Origin: Oscillospiraceae bacterium
Lineage (GTDB): Bacteria > Bacillota > Clostridia > Oscillospirales > Oscillospiraceae
Assembly: GCA_017429835.1 (NCBI GenBank)
Contig: JAFROD010000006.1
Location: 47,914 to 111,913, forward strand
Length of the DNA: 64,000 nucleotides
Direction: 5' to 3'
Part shown: piece after piece, positions 21,632 to 28,921 of the stretch
Layout of the letters: every line of letters starts with the position of its first letter
Position numbering within the stretch: the stretch's first letter is position 1
The notes under the pieces: model-generated
Told to the model about the DNA's origin: nothing
Seen by the model: the letters and a program-made list of their open reading frames with translations, nothing else
Databases searched by the model: none
Program-made: the position numbers and the translations under genes

Positions 21632-22648
21632 TTACAGCAGCATGATGCCTGCGGCCTTGCAGGCGGCTGCGGTTTTCGGATCCCAGACGCTGGACTGCAC
21701 CTCGCCGATGTGGCAGCAGCCCATGAGCAGCATGCACAGGCGCGATTGCCCGATGCCGCCGCCGATCGTCAGCGGCAGCTCGCCGCGAAGCAATGCGCGG
21801 TGGAAGGGGAGACTGCGGCGATCGTCGCAGTTTGCAAGCGTCAGCTGGCGGTCGAGGGATTCCGGACTGACGCGGATGCCCATCGAGGACACCTCAAAGG
21901 AGCGATCCAGCACGTCGTTCCAGAACAGAATGTCGCCGTTCAGCTCCCAATCGTCGTAGTCCGGCGCGCGGCCGTCGTGCGGCCTTCCGGAGCGGAGCTT
22001 ACCGCCGATCTTCATGAGGAAGACCGCCTTGTCCTTATGCAGACGGTGGAACGCAGTCTCCTTGGCGGACGCTTCCGTCAGCGCGGGGAACATGTCCTCC
22101 AGCTCCTGCGTGGTGACGAAGATCACCTCACGCGGCACGTGAGTCGTGATCTGCGGGTATTCGATCTTCAGCGTTTCGCCGGTGACGTAGATCGCGTTGA
22201 CGATCCGCTGCACCGTCGCTCTGAGGTAGTCGTCATTGCGCATGTCTTCCGTCAGCACGGACTCCCAGTCCCACTGGTCAACGTAGACGGAATGCAGATT
22301 GTCGACGATCTCGTCGCGGCGGATCGCGTTCATATCGGTCACGAGCCCCTTGCCCGGACGGATGCCGTAGCGCGACAGCGCGTAGCGTTTCCACTTCGCA
22401 AGAGAGTGGACGACCTCCGCCTCCAGACCGACGTCGGGGACATCGAATGAGACGGGACGCTCGTAGCCGTTCAGATTATCGTTCAGACCGGACGCCTCTT
22501 CCACGAACAGCGGCGCGGAAACGCGCATCAGATTGAGCGCATGGCACAGATTTTTCTGAAAATTGTGCTTGATGAACTCGATGGCGCACTGCGTCTCATA
22601 GACGGAGAGCGGGTTTTTGTATCCGGCGGGGATAATGCACTTGCTCAT
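21632..22648 (-). CDS. asnA: Aspartate-ammonia ligase
   Basis: AsnA makes asparagine from aspartate, ammonia and ATP. The 338-residue protein resembles class II synthetase cores. Recognisable stretches are the N-terminal [26 protein letters not shown] and the C-terminal [14 protein letters not shown]. The ATG follows AAGGAGGACATCACA. It is first in a two-gene operon with asnS, driven by the promoter at 22681-22709. The leader is short and shows no T-box. Confidence 0.95.
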   Translation of the reverse strand: MSKCIIPAGYKNPLSVYETQCAIEFIKHNFQKNLCHALNLMRVSAPLFVEEASGLNDNLNGYERPVSFDVPDVGLEAEVVHSLAKWKRYALSRYGIRPGKGLVTDMNAIRRDEIVDNLHSVYVDQWDWESVLTEDMRNDDYLRATVQRIVNAIYVTGETLKIEYPQITTHVPREVIFVTTQELEDMFPALTEASAKETAFHRLHKDKAVFLMKIGGKLRSGRPHDGRAPDYDDWELNGDILFWNDVLDRSFEVSSMGIRVSPESLDRQLTLANCDDRRSLPFHRALLRGELPLTIGGGIGQSRLCMLLMGCCHIGEVQSSVWDPKTAAACKAAGIMLL

Positions 22649-22680
22649 TGTGATGTCCTCCTTTTTTGTTGATTTCAGTT

Positions 22681-22709
22681 ATTATACAACAGTCATTCCC
22701 GTATTACAA
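22681..22709 (-). promoter_or_regulatory. Promoter of asnA-asnS
   Basis: Read on the minus strand, TTGTAA (22704-22709) and TATAAT (22681-22686) are 17 bp apart. The asnA ATG is about 33 bp downstream. Confidence 0.8.
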
Positions 22710-22725
22710 GCAAAAAATCAAAAAA

Positions 22726-22757
22726 CGGGAGCGAAGATACTTTGCATCTTCGCTCCC
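22726..22757 (-). terminator. Terminator after the Lgt-like gene
   Basis: GGGAGCGAAGAT pairs with ATCTTCGCTCCC; on the minus strand the stem is followed by GTTTTTTGATTTTTTG. It lies between the Lgt-like gene and the asnA promoter. Confidence 0.88.
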
Positions 22758-22769
22758 GCCGGAATCGTA

Positions 22770-23546
22770 TTACTTTTCAGCCGCCGCCTGCTTGTTTTTG
22801 AAGTACTTTTTGATTATGAAGTATGCGACCGTGCCGATCACGCCGTTGAGCAGGGCGTGCACCTGGAGCTGGGAAATATACAGAGTCGGCGCGTCGAACA
22901 GGAAATGCGCCTTGGAAAAATAGAACAGCGGCGTATTTCCCTCGAGCGGCGCGCGGAAGAATTCCAGGAAGAATCTCGAATAGCCGAAGAGCATCAGCAT
23001 GATTGGGAAGGACAGACCGTCGATCCCTTTTCCGTAGCCCTTTTTGCGCTCCCGCAGCCAGATATATGCGGCGATGGCGAGCGCGACCACGGCTTCGATG
23101 ATCTGCGTCGGGAAGCAGACTTCGCCGGCAATGTTGCTGAACGAGCCGAAGGAACACGCATATCCGTGGCAGCAGCCCTTGAACAGACAGCCGAAATGCG
23201 CCAGACCGTGGTTGATGCACAGGCAGGGCGCGACGAAATCAAGACACTTGAAATAGTCCTCTTTTAGCAGCAGGGAAACGGGGAAGACGAAGACGCCGAG
23301 CCACCAGAAGACGCGGACGATATTGTTTCCGCCGAAGTAGCCTGTGTCCATCCAGTACAGGACGAACATCCACGCGAACGAGGCGCCGTATACCAGGACG
23401 GTAAAGACGACGGTTTTCCACTTTGCGATCTCGTACTTTTTGGATACTGCCAGCAGATAGGAAAACACGCCGATGAAACCGATCACAAAGAACAGATCGT
23501 AGAACTGGAATGTCATGCCGAATAAGGAAAAGGTTTCTTGAACCAT
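22770..23546 (-). CDS. Lgt-family membrane protein (divergent)
   Basis: A 258-residue protein with about seven membrane helices and the overall plan of prolipoprotein diacylglyceryl transferase. The signature region reads HFGCLFKGCCHGY, where classical Lgt has GRxGNFxNGE: the catalytic Arg is replaced by His and three cysteines are present. A second conserved region, GYSRFFLEFFR, is kept. Because this genome makes many lipoproteins (at least six candidates in this window), a normal Lgt probably exists elsewhere. This copy may act on another substrate. It has its own strong promoter and terminator. Confidence 0.7.
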   Translation of the reverse strand: MVQETFSLFGMTFQFYDLFFVIGFIGVFSYLLAVSKKYEIAKWKTVVFTVLVYGASFAWMFVLYWMDTGYFGGNNIVRVFWWLGVFVFPVSLLLKEDYFKCLDFVAPCLCINHGLAHFGCLFKGCCHGYACSFGSFSNIAGEVCFPTQIIEAVVALAIAAYIWLRERKKGYGKGIDGLSFPIMLMLFGYSRFFLEFFRAPLEGNTPLFYFSKAHFLFDAPTLYISQLQVHALLNGVIGTVAYFIIKKYFKNKQAAAEK

Positions 23547-23607
23547 GATCGAATTACACCTCTTTTACAGTTGACGGGGAAAATGCAACGTTATTTAACC
23601 CGCATAG

Positions 23608-23636
23608 ATTATCCCAAATTTCCGCCCGATTGTCAA
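23608..23636 (-). promoter_or_regulatory. Promoter of the Lgt-like gene
   Basis: On the minus strand TTGACA (23631-23636) is followed after 17 bp by GATAAT (23608-23613), about 60 bp before the ATG. Confidence 0.8.
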
Positions 23637-23652
23637 GTCCTTTCAGGGAGAA

Positions 23653-23680
23653 GAACGCCGGTCACGTGTGACCGGCGTTC
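23653..23680 (-). terminator. Perfect 13-bp hairpin downstream of the orphan XRE tail
   Basis: GAACGCCGGTCAC and GTGACCGGCGTTC form a 13 bp stem with a 2-base centre. On the minus strand only TTCT follows, so termination may be weak. It ends the accessory patch. Confidence 0.55.
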
Positions 23681-23688
23681 CGTCCGTA

Positions 23689-23769
23689 TTACCTTTTTTT
23701 GTATTCCAGCAGGTCGCCGGGCTGGCAGTCGAGCGCGGCGTAGAGCTTCAGCGCGCGTTTTAAGCGCAT
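23689..23769 (-). pseudogene. Orphan 3' end of an XRE regulator (copy a)
   Basis: A 26-codon stretch ends in LDCQPGDLLEYKKR and stop. This matches the C-terminus of the intact XRE regulator at 25072-25290 (ALDCQPGDLLEYRKGKL). The DNA-binding part is missing. It begins 12 bp downstream of the frameshifted lipoprotein. No function as a protein is likely. Confidence 0.7.
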
Positions 23770-23780
23770 CTGTCATGTTT

Positions 23781-24226
23781 TTAGTTAACAATAGAGCCGA
23801 AACCATGATTCCATAAAGAATAGAACTCGTCATCATCGAAGTCTAATGATTGGTATCCTTGGCTGTTATACGCTTTATCGAAGTAATCATTACGGCATTC
23901 GGACAGTAGTTGAAAGCTGCCGTCAGCGTATTTGATCATAAAGCATTCCCCGTACGGAGCATCCTGCGGTTCAAACGACGGATCTTTACAGGGCAGTTCG
24001 CGCAGGGTCTGCAATGCCGAAGCGATCTGCTTCCCGCTTACGGTTTCCTTGACGTCAATGGTCGTTAACGAAAGCTCATCCGACGGTATAGTTACTCGGG
24101 AAATCTCTACGATGTTTTCTTCTTTCTGGTATAACTTGAAATCCTTGGCGTTTTTTGTGAACAAGGTGCAGCCGGTCAGCAAATAAGCCAAAGCAAGGAG
24201 AAAAAAAGATATTTGATCTTTTTCAT
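23781..24226 (-). pseudogene. Lipoprotein gene frameshifted in a T7 tract
   Basis: An ATG at 24224-24226 with AAAGGAGCG upstream opens a signal peptide (MKKIKYLFF). The frame then stops, whereas the lipobox YLLTGC and the rest of a protein of about 148 residues continue in another frame. The switch falls in a run of seven A on the plus strand (24201-24207); eight would restore one open frame. The mature part (SRVTIPSDELSLTTIDVKE, QLLSECRNDYFDKAY) is unknown to me. It could be a true pseudogene, a phase-variable gene, a gene read by slippage, or a sequencing error. The region is AT-rich compared with its flanks. Confidence 0.7.
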
Positions 24227-24292
24227 TTTGCGCTCCTTTTCTAACGTGTTAATTGAGCAGAAGAACCCAAATAGCCGCCCGAAAGCAGCGAT

Positions 24293-24340
24293 TTACCCTT
24301 CACGGTATTCCAACAGATCGCCGGGCTGGCAGTCCGGCGC
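24293..24340 (-). pseudogene. Orphan 3' end of an XRE regulator (copy b)
   Basis: Only PDCQPGDLLEYREG and a stop codon remain of an XRE C-terminus, with no start codon or helix-turn-helix part upstream. It lies between the two lipoprotein genes in the position where a complete regulator would be expected. Confidence 0.65.
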
Positions 24341-24455
24341 GCCGTTTCGTCGTGCGTTCTGCACGCGCTGTTCGCTTAATGCTGCTTACAGGACGAAGTC
24401 GTTTTGCAGCTTGTATGCTTGATGCAGGAACCGGACCTCATGTCAAACCGCATGA

Positions 24456-24989
24456 TCAGAAGTGGGCTTCAAAATAATAGAGGTTATCGGTGATTTTGTA
24501 ATAAAAGACGGTATTATCGCTGCCCGGCAATATGCCAGAGAATCCACCGTTTTCTTCTGTATATGTCATTCTGGCATCATACCAGAATATGTCTTCCGGC
24601 ACGCCGCTTTCCGTATAGATAAGCTGAGAATACGTCGTATTTGATCCGATCCCGGCTCCTCCGCAACTGAATTCAACCGTATTCTCTCGCACTTGTATCA
24701 ATTCAATTACTCCATCTGAAAAAACCGCGGGAAGTATCGTGCTCTCTTGAAGGATTCCGCTGTCCCTGTCAGAATACTGCGTAAAAAGCACAGATGTCTC
24801 ATTGTTTGGAAAAACAAGTGCTGCATTCAAGTCCTCTGCCGCTTGCAGCGCCTCTGCTGCAGCGGATATAAGCAGATCTGTATTCTCCTGTGCATATTGT
24901 ATTGCGCGCTCCGCGTAATCCTTATGCATCAAACTGCACCCGTTAAGGAATGCACACAAAATGAGCAACGTACACACGATTTTTCTCAT
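24456..24989 (-). CDS. Lipoprotein of unknown function
   Basis: A 177-residue protein with a clear lipoprotein signal (MRKIVCTLLILCAFLNGC, lipobox LNGC). The mature part begins with a helical region (AERAIQYAQENTDLL) and then beta-rich sequence including EFSCGGAGIGSNTTYSQL. I do not recognise a characterised family. Composition is more AT-rich than neighbouring housekeeping genes, which suggests transfer. It lies 82 bp downstream of the intact XRE gene. Confidence 0.8.
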   Translation of the reverse strand: MRKIVCTLLILCAFLNGCSLMHKDYAERAIQYAQENTDLLISAAAEALQAAEDLNAALVFPNNETSVLFTQYSDRDSGILQESTILPAVFSDGVIELIQVRENTVEFSCGGAGIGSNTTYSQLIYTESGVPEDIFWYDARMTYTEENGGFSGILPGSDNTVFYYKITDNLYYFEAHF

Positions 24990-25071
24990 GCTTCATACCG
25001 CCTTTCGTTGGGATAGGACTCGTTTTATGCATTGCGCCATACGGTCGATCTTTCTGCTAACAGATCATGTT

Positions 25072-25290
25072 TCATAGCTTCCCCTTTCTGTATTCCAGCA
25101 GGTCGCCGGGCTGGCAGTCCAGCGCGTCGCAGAGCTTCGCCAGCGTCGTGACCTTCAGCGCCTTCGCCTTGCCGGTTTTCAGGATGGAGACGTTGGCGAG
25201 CGTGATGCCGAGCCGCTCGGCAAGCTCCGTCACGCTCATTTTCCGCCGGGCGAGCATGACGTCGATGTTGAAGACGATCTCTCCTTCCAT
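25072..25290 (-). CDS. XRE-family helix-turn-helix regulator
   Basis: A 72-residue single-domain regulator. The helix-turn-helix is MSVTELAERLGITLANVSIL, and the end DALDCQPGDLLEYRKGKL is typical of the small Cro/YozG-like regulators paired with DUF2975 membrane proteins. It starts 9 bp after the DUF2975 gene and shares its promoter. It probably represses that promoter through the palindrome at 25838-25851, though this is inference. Confidence 0.9.
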   Translation of the reverse strand: MEGEIVFNIDVMLARRKMSVTELAERLGITLANVSILKTGKAKALKVTTLAKLCDALDCQPGDLLEYRKGKL

Positions 25291-25299
25291 GTCCGCCTC

Positions 25300-25779
25300 C
25301 TAAATCGTCCAGTCGCTCTGCTCCTGCAACGCGGCGGCCTTTTTGACCAGATACGACAGCGCGGCGGCGGCGATCGCGATCGCGATGCCTGCGAAGACGA
25401 CGATCAGCGACAGCAGGGCGACGCCGGGGTGGTTCATATTGCACAGCAGGAGCACGACGTTTCCGATGAAGAAATACATTGCGTCCGCGACGGCAAGCAC
25501 GGCGATATGCTTGATCCGTTTCGCGTTCTCCATCGTAAACGAACGGTCGCGCCCGATGCTGCCGGCAATCTTCCAAGCGAAAACGAGCGCGGCATAGCAG
25601 GGAAGTGCGGTGAGACTGAGAAAGATGAGCCACGGCAGGTAGCAGTACTCATATTCCGGGTTTGCCTTGACGATGGCAAGACCGACCGAGGGAACGACCA
25701 GCGCGTAGATGACCAGCCCGCACAGAGCGACGCCGATGATGATTCCTTTCAGCCAGCAGGCGATGGTTTTTTGTGTCAT
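25300..25779 (-). CDS. DUF2975 membrane protein
   Basis: A 159-residue protein with four membrane helices, about residues 8-30, 48-70, 92-112 and 122-146. Arrangement and partner fit DUF2975. ATG 25779 is chosen because AAGGAGGTCGATCTC precedes it; an upstream in-frame start would lie before the ribosome site. With the adjacent XRE regulator it forms a two-gene unit common in Clostridia, whose physiological role is unknown. Confidence 0.85.
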   Translation of the reverse strand: MTQKTIACWLKGIIIGVALCGLVIYALVVPSVGLAIVKANPEYEYCYLPWLIFLSLTALPCYAALVFAWKIAGSIGRDRSFTMENAKRIKHIAVLAVADAMYFFIGNVVLLLCNMNHPGVALLSLIVVFAGIAIAIAAAALSYLVKKAAALQEQSDWTI

Positions 25780-25808
25780 GAGATCGACCTCCTTTTGATC
25801 CTGCTGAT

Positions 25809-25851
25809 AATATACCACGGAATATATCGTATGTCAAGCAATACTTATTGC
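25809..25851 (-). promoter_or_regulatory. Promoter and probable operator of the DUF2975-XRE pair
   Basis: On the minus strand TTGACA (25832-25837) is 17 bp from TATATT (25809-25814). Directly upstream of the -35 box is GCAATACTTATTGC (25838-25851), a 6-bp inverted repeat, inside a weaker CGTAT...ATACG palindrome. This is a good place for autorepression by the XRE protein. Confidence 0.7.
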
Positions 25852-25871
25852 AATACGATAAACATGCGACG

Positions 25872-25900
25872 AAAAACGGGAGAGGGCAAAGCCTCTCCCT
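25872..25900 (-). terminator. Terminator after the coaE-M18 gene
   Basis: GGGAGAGG pairs with CCTCTCCC; on the minus strand the hairpin is followed by GTTTTTCG. It ends the transcript that runs leftward from the prfA/tsaC side. Confidence 0.8.
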
Positions 25901-25907
25901 GTGCAGC

Positions 25908-27884
25908 TCAATCCAGATAAAACACCTTCATGCCCTTGTAGGTCATGTAGGTATCCAACTTGGAGACCAGTTCCATCGGCGCGTGCATGGACAGGACGGG
26001 CACGCCCGCGTCGACCGTCTCGATGTTGCGGTTTGCCATGTAGCAGGCGACCGTTCCACCGCCGCCCTGATCGACCTTGCCGAGCTCGCCGGTCTGCCAG
26101 ATCACGTCATGATCGGAGAACAGCTTGCGGACGTAGCCCATGACCTCGGCAGCCGCGTCGGACGAGCCGGATTTGCCGCGCGCGCCGGTGTACTTGAAAA
26201 TACCGGTGCCATAGTTGATCTTCGTGTTGTTGCCTTTGTCGCAAGTCTCCGCGTAGAGGGGGTCGAAGGCGTTGCTGACGTCCGCGCTGAGGCAGAAGGA
26301 GCCTTCAAAGCAGCGGCGCATGCAGGCACCCGCCGCCGCGCACAGATCGTGCATAAAGGTCTCGAAGTACTGGCTCTGCATGCCGCTGATACCGACCGAG
26401 CCGATCTCCTCCTTATCCGCGAGGACGCAGACCGCGGTCTTCTTCGGCGTGCCGAGCTCCAGCAGCGGCTTGAACGCGGCGAACGCGCAGACGCGGTCGT
26501 CGTGCCCGTAGGCGGCGATCATGCTGCGGTCAAGGCCAACGTCTCTTGCCGGGCCTGCCGGCACCATCGTCAGCTCGGCGGAGAGGAAATCGTCCTCCGT
26601 GACGCCGTACTTTTCGTTGAGCAGGCACAGGACGGCAAACTTGATCCGGTCGCTGCCCTCGTCGTCCTTCAGGGGTCTGCTGCCGAGCAGAACGCGCAGG
26701 TTTTCGCCGGTCACGCCCTCTGCCATCGTCTTTTTCATCTGGTCGGCGGAGAGGTGGATCAGAAGATCGGTCACGCAGAAGATCGGGTCGGCGGGGTCTT
26801 CGCCGACGGTGACCTTGATCACGCTGCCGTCCTTCTTCGCGATCACGCCGTGCAGCGCAAGGGGCGTCGTCGTCCACTGGTATTTCTTAATGCCGCCGTA
26901 GTAGTGCGTCTTAAAGTACGCAAGCTCGCTGTCCTCATACAGGGGATTCGGCTTGAGATCAAGACGCGGAGAGTCGATGTGCGCGGCGCAGATGTGCGTG
27001 CCCTTGTCCAGCGGCTCCGTGCCGACGACGGCGAAGATCACGCTCTTGCCGTGGTCGTTGCCGTAGACCTTGTCGCCCGGCTGCAGCTTCATGCCGGGAA
27101 CGAGCGGCTTGAAGCCGTGCTTTTTCGCTTCGGCGATCGTCCAGTCCACCGCTTCGCGCTCGATCTTGCAGGCGCTGATAAACTCGGCGTATTCCCTGCA
27201 GTAGTCCTTCATGGCGGCGAGGTCTTCGTCAGAGATACGGTCATAGCCGTTTTTCGGGGCAAAGAGCAGCTCTTTGCGCAGGGATTCGTATTTCTTTTCT
27301 TCCATGGGTGGTAATACTCCTTTCAGAAACTGTTGACAGATATCTACGAACGCTTCCTCAGAGGCGTCGTTCCGCAGGGTAACCTGCGCCATCGCGGCAA
27401 ATTCCGCGTCCGATTTCTGTGCGCGGATGCGCTTTATCGTGTCCTCGCGGGAAATGCCGTCACGCTTCATAATGCGTTCGATCCGCACGTCCTCCGGCGC
27501 GGTGACCGCGACGGTCACGTCGCAGAGCTCGTTCAGACCGCTTTCAAACAGCGCGATCGCGTCGATCGCGACGAGCGTCTTCTCCGTCTCACGGATCGTC
27601 TTCCGCACCTCGCGGCAGACGATCGCGTGCGTGATCTCGTTGAGCGCGGCAAGCGCGTCACGGTCGGCAAACACAAGACGCCCCAATGTCTTGCGATTCA
27701 GTACGCCGCCGTCAAAGGCGATAGGGAAGCGCGCCGCAAGAGCGGCAAGCAGAGCTTCGTCCCGCAACAAGAGCTCATGGTAGAGCTGATCGCAGTCGAT
27801 GCACAGACCGCCGCGGTTTTTGACGGCTTGCAGGAGCGTCGTTTTGCCGCTGCCCGTGCCGCCGGTAATGCCGATGACCGTCAT
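25908..27884 (-). CDS. coaE: Dephospho-CoA kinase fused in frame to M18 aminopeptidase
   Basis: One open frame of 658 codons. Residues 1-192 are dephospho-CoA kinase, the last step of CoA synthesis (Walker A GGTGSGKTT at 8-16, CIDCDQLYH, LFESGL). Residues 194-658 are an M18 zinc aminopeptidase (AAHIDSPRLD, DKEEIGSVG, SNAFDPLY, and C-terminal VSMHAPMELVSKLDTY). No stop codon separates them; the junction is LKGVLPPMEEKK. The peptidase could also start alone at ATG 27305, preceded by AAAGGAG (27317-27323) with a rather long 11 bp gap. Whether one fusion or two proteins are made cannot be told. The ATG overlaps the tsaC stop by 4 bp. Confidence 0.88.
   Translation of the reverse strand: MTVIGITGGTGSGKTTLLQAVKNRGGLCIDCDQLYHELLLRDEALLAALAARFPIAFDGGVLNRKTLGRLVFADRDALAALNEITHAIVCREVRKTIRETEKTLVAIDAIALFESGLNELCDVTVAVTAPEDVRIERIMKRDGISREDTIKRIRAQKSDAEFAAMAQVTLRNDASEEAFVDICQQFLKGVLPPMEEKKYESLRKELLFAPKNGYDRISDEDLAAMKDYCREYAEFISACKIEREAVDWTIAEAKKHGFKPLVPGMKLQPGDKVYGNDHGKSVIFAVVGTEPLDKGTHICAAHIDSPRLDLKPNPLYEDSELAYFKTHYYGGIKKYQWTTTPLALHGVIAKKDGSVIKVTVGEDPADPIFCVTDLLIHLSADQMKKTMAEGVTGENLRVLLGSRPLKDDEGSDRIKFAVLCLLNEKYGVTEDDFLSAELTMVPAGPARDVGLDRSMIAAYGHDDRVCAFAAFKPLLELGTPKKTAVCVLADKEEIGSVGISGMQSQYFETFMHDLCAAAGACMRRCFEGSFCLSADVSNAFDPLYAETCDKGNNTKINYGTGIFKYTGARGKSGSSDAAAEVMGYVRKLFSDHDVIWQTGELGKVDQGGGGTVACYMANRNIETVDAGVPVLSMHAPMELVSKLDTYMTYKGMKVFYLD
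27303..27323 (-). promoter_or_regulatory. Possible internal ribosome site and start for the M18 peptidase
   Basis: AAAGGAG (27317-27323) lies 11 bp before an in-frame ATG (27303-27305) at the exact domain boundary. It would allow separate translation of the 465-residue peptidase from the same message. Confidence 0.5.
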
Positions 27885-28921
27885 GGTTCCACCTCCGCGT
27901 TGACGCAGCGGAACGCCGCCGCCTTTTTCAGACGGTTGCCGACCGCGTAAGCGACACCGCCGCCCTCCGGACAGCGGGCGTAGATCGTCTTGATCTCCGG
28001 ACGGTCCAGGGCGCGCAGCGTGGCAAAGAGTCCTGCAGACAGCGTTTTCACGTCGCCGCGCTTCCCGTAGGCGACGGGATTGCAGCCTGCAAACAGCGGC
28101 AGTTCTTCCTCAAAGCAGAGTACGGCGCAGCCGTCCTTAAAGCGCCTGCGCACGTAGGCGGCAGCCGCCTCGCTCGCGCCGTTGACGATAATGATCTCCG
28201 CGCGCGGCGCGTAGTGCCGGTATTTCATGCCCGGCGCGCGGACGACGGTATCATTTGAGATCTGCTCGGAAACGGCTTTGTCGATCTCCAATTCGCCCAG
28301 CAGTTCCCGAAGCTCCTCCGGCGTGACCCCGCCCGGTCGCAGGAGACGCGGGTGCGCGCCTGTCAGATCGACGATAGTGGACTCCACGCCGACCTCGCAC
28401 GGGCCGCCGTCGATGATCGCGTCGATCTTCCCGTCCTCGCCGTAGTCGTGCAGCACGTGTGCCGCCGTCGTGGTGGACGGCTTGCCCGATAGATTCGCAG
28501 ACGGCGCGGCGATCGGCACGCCCGCCTCCGCGATCAGCGCGCGGGTGACCGCAGTCTTCGGGCAGCGGACGGCGACGGTGTCGAGCCCCGCCGTCGTGCG
28601 CTTCGGGACGCAGTCTCTGACGGGCAGTACCATCGTCAGGGGTCCCGGCCAGAATCGTTCCGCGAGCAAATAAGCACTGTCCGGAATGTCTTGGCAGTAG
28701 CGTTCCAGCTCCGCCGCGCAGGAGATATGAATGATCAAGGGATTGTCCTGCGGACGCCCTTTCGCTTCAAAAATCTTTGCGACCGCCGTTTCGTCCATCG
28801 CGTTCGCACCCAGTCCGTAAACCGTTTCCGTCGGGATGGCGACCAGTCCGCCGTTTCGGATGATCTCGGCGGCTTTTTTCGGCGTCTGCGGATCGTCCGC
28901 CTGAAATATCAAGGTTTTCAT
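27881..28921 (-). CDS. tsaC: Threonylcarbamoyl-AMP synthase (TsaC/Sua5)
   Basis: This 346-residue protein makes threonylcarbamoyl-AMP, the substrate of TsaD. The YrdC/Sua5 core shows GGLVAIPTETVYGLGANA, KGRPQDNPLI, PGPLTMVLP, PSANLSGKPSTT and the C-terminal Sua5 domain (residues about 210-346), so it is the long Sua5 form. It overlaps prfA and coaE by 4 bp on either side, a tightly coupled operon. Confidence 0.95.
   Translation of the reverse strand: MKTLIFQADDPQTPKKAAEIIRNGGLVAIPTETVYGLGANAMDETAVAKIFEAKGRPQDNPLIIHISCAAELERYCQDIPDSAYLLAERFWPGPLTMVLPVRDCVPKRTTAGLDTVAVRCPKTAVTRALIAEAGVPIAAPSANLSGKPSTTTAAHVLHDYGEDGKIDAIIDGGPCEVGVESTIVDLTGAHPRLLRPGGVTPEELRELLGELEIDKAVSEQISNDTVVRAPGMKYRHYAPRAEIIIVNGASEAAAAYVRRRFKDGCAVLCFEEELPLFAGCNPVAYGKRGDVKTLSAGLFATLRALDRPEIKTIYARCPEGGGVAYAVGNRLKKAAAFRCVNAEVEP

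Noticed and set aside
23650..25300. An insertion sequence or integron in the accessory patch.
   Set aside because: No transposase, integrase or terminal inverted repeats are visible; only the repeated XRE tail supports rearrangement.
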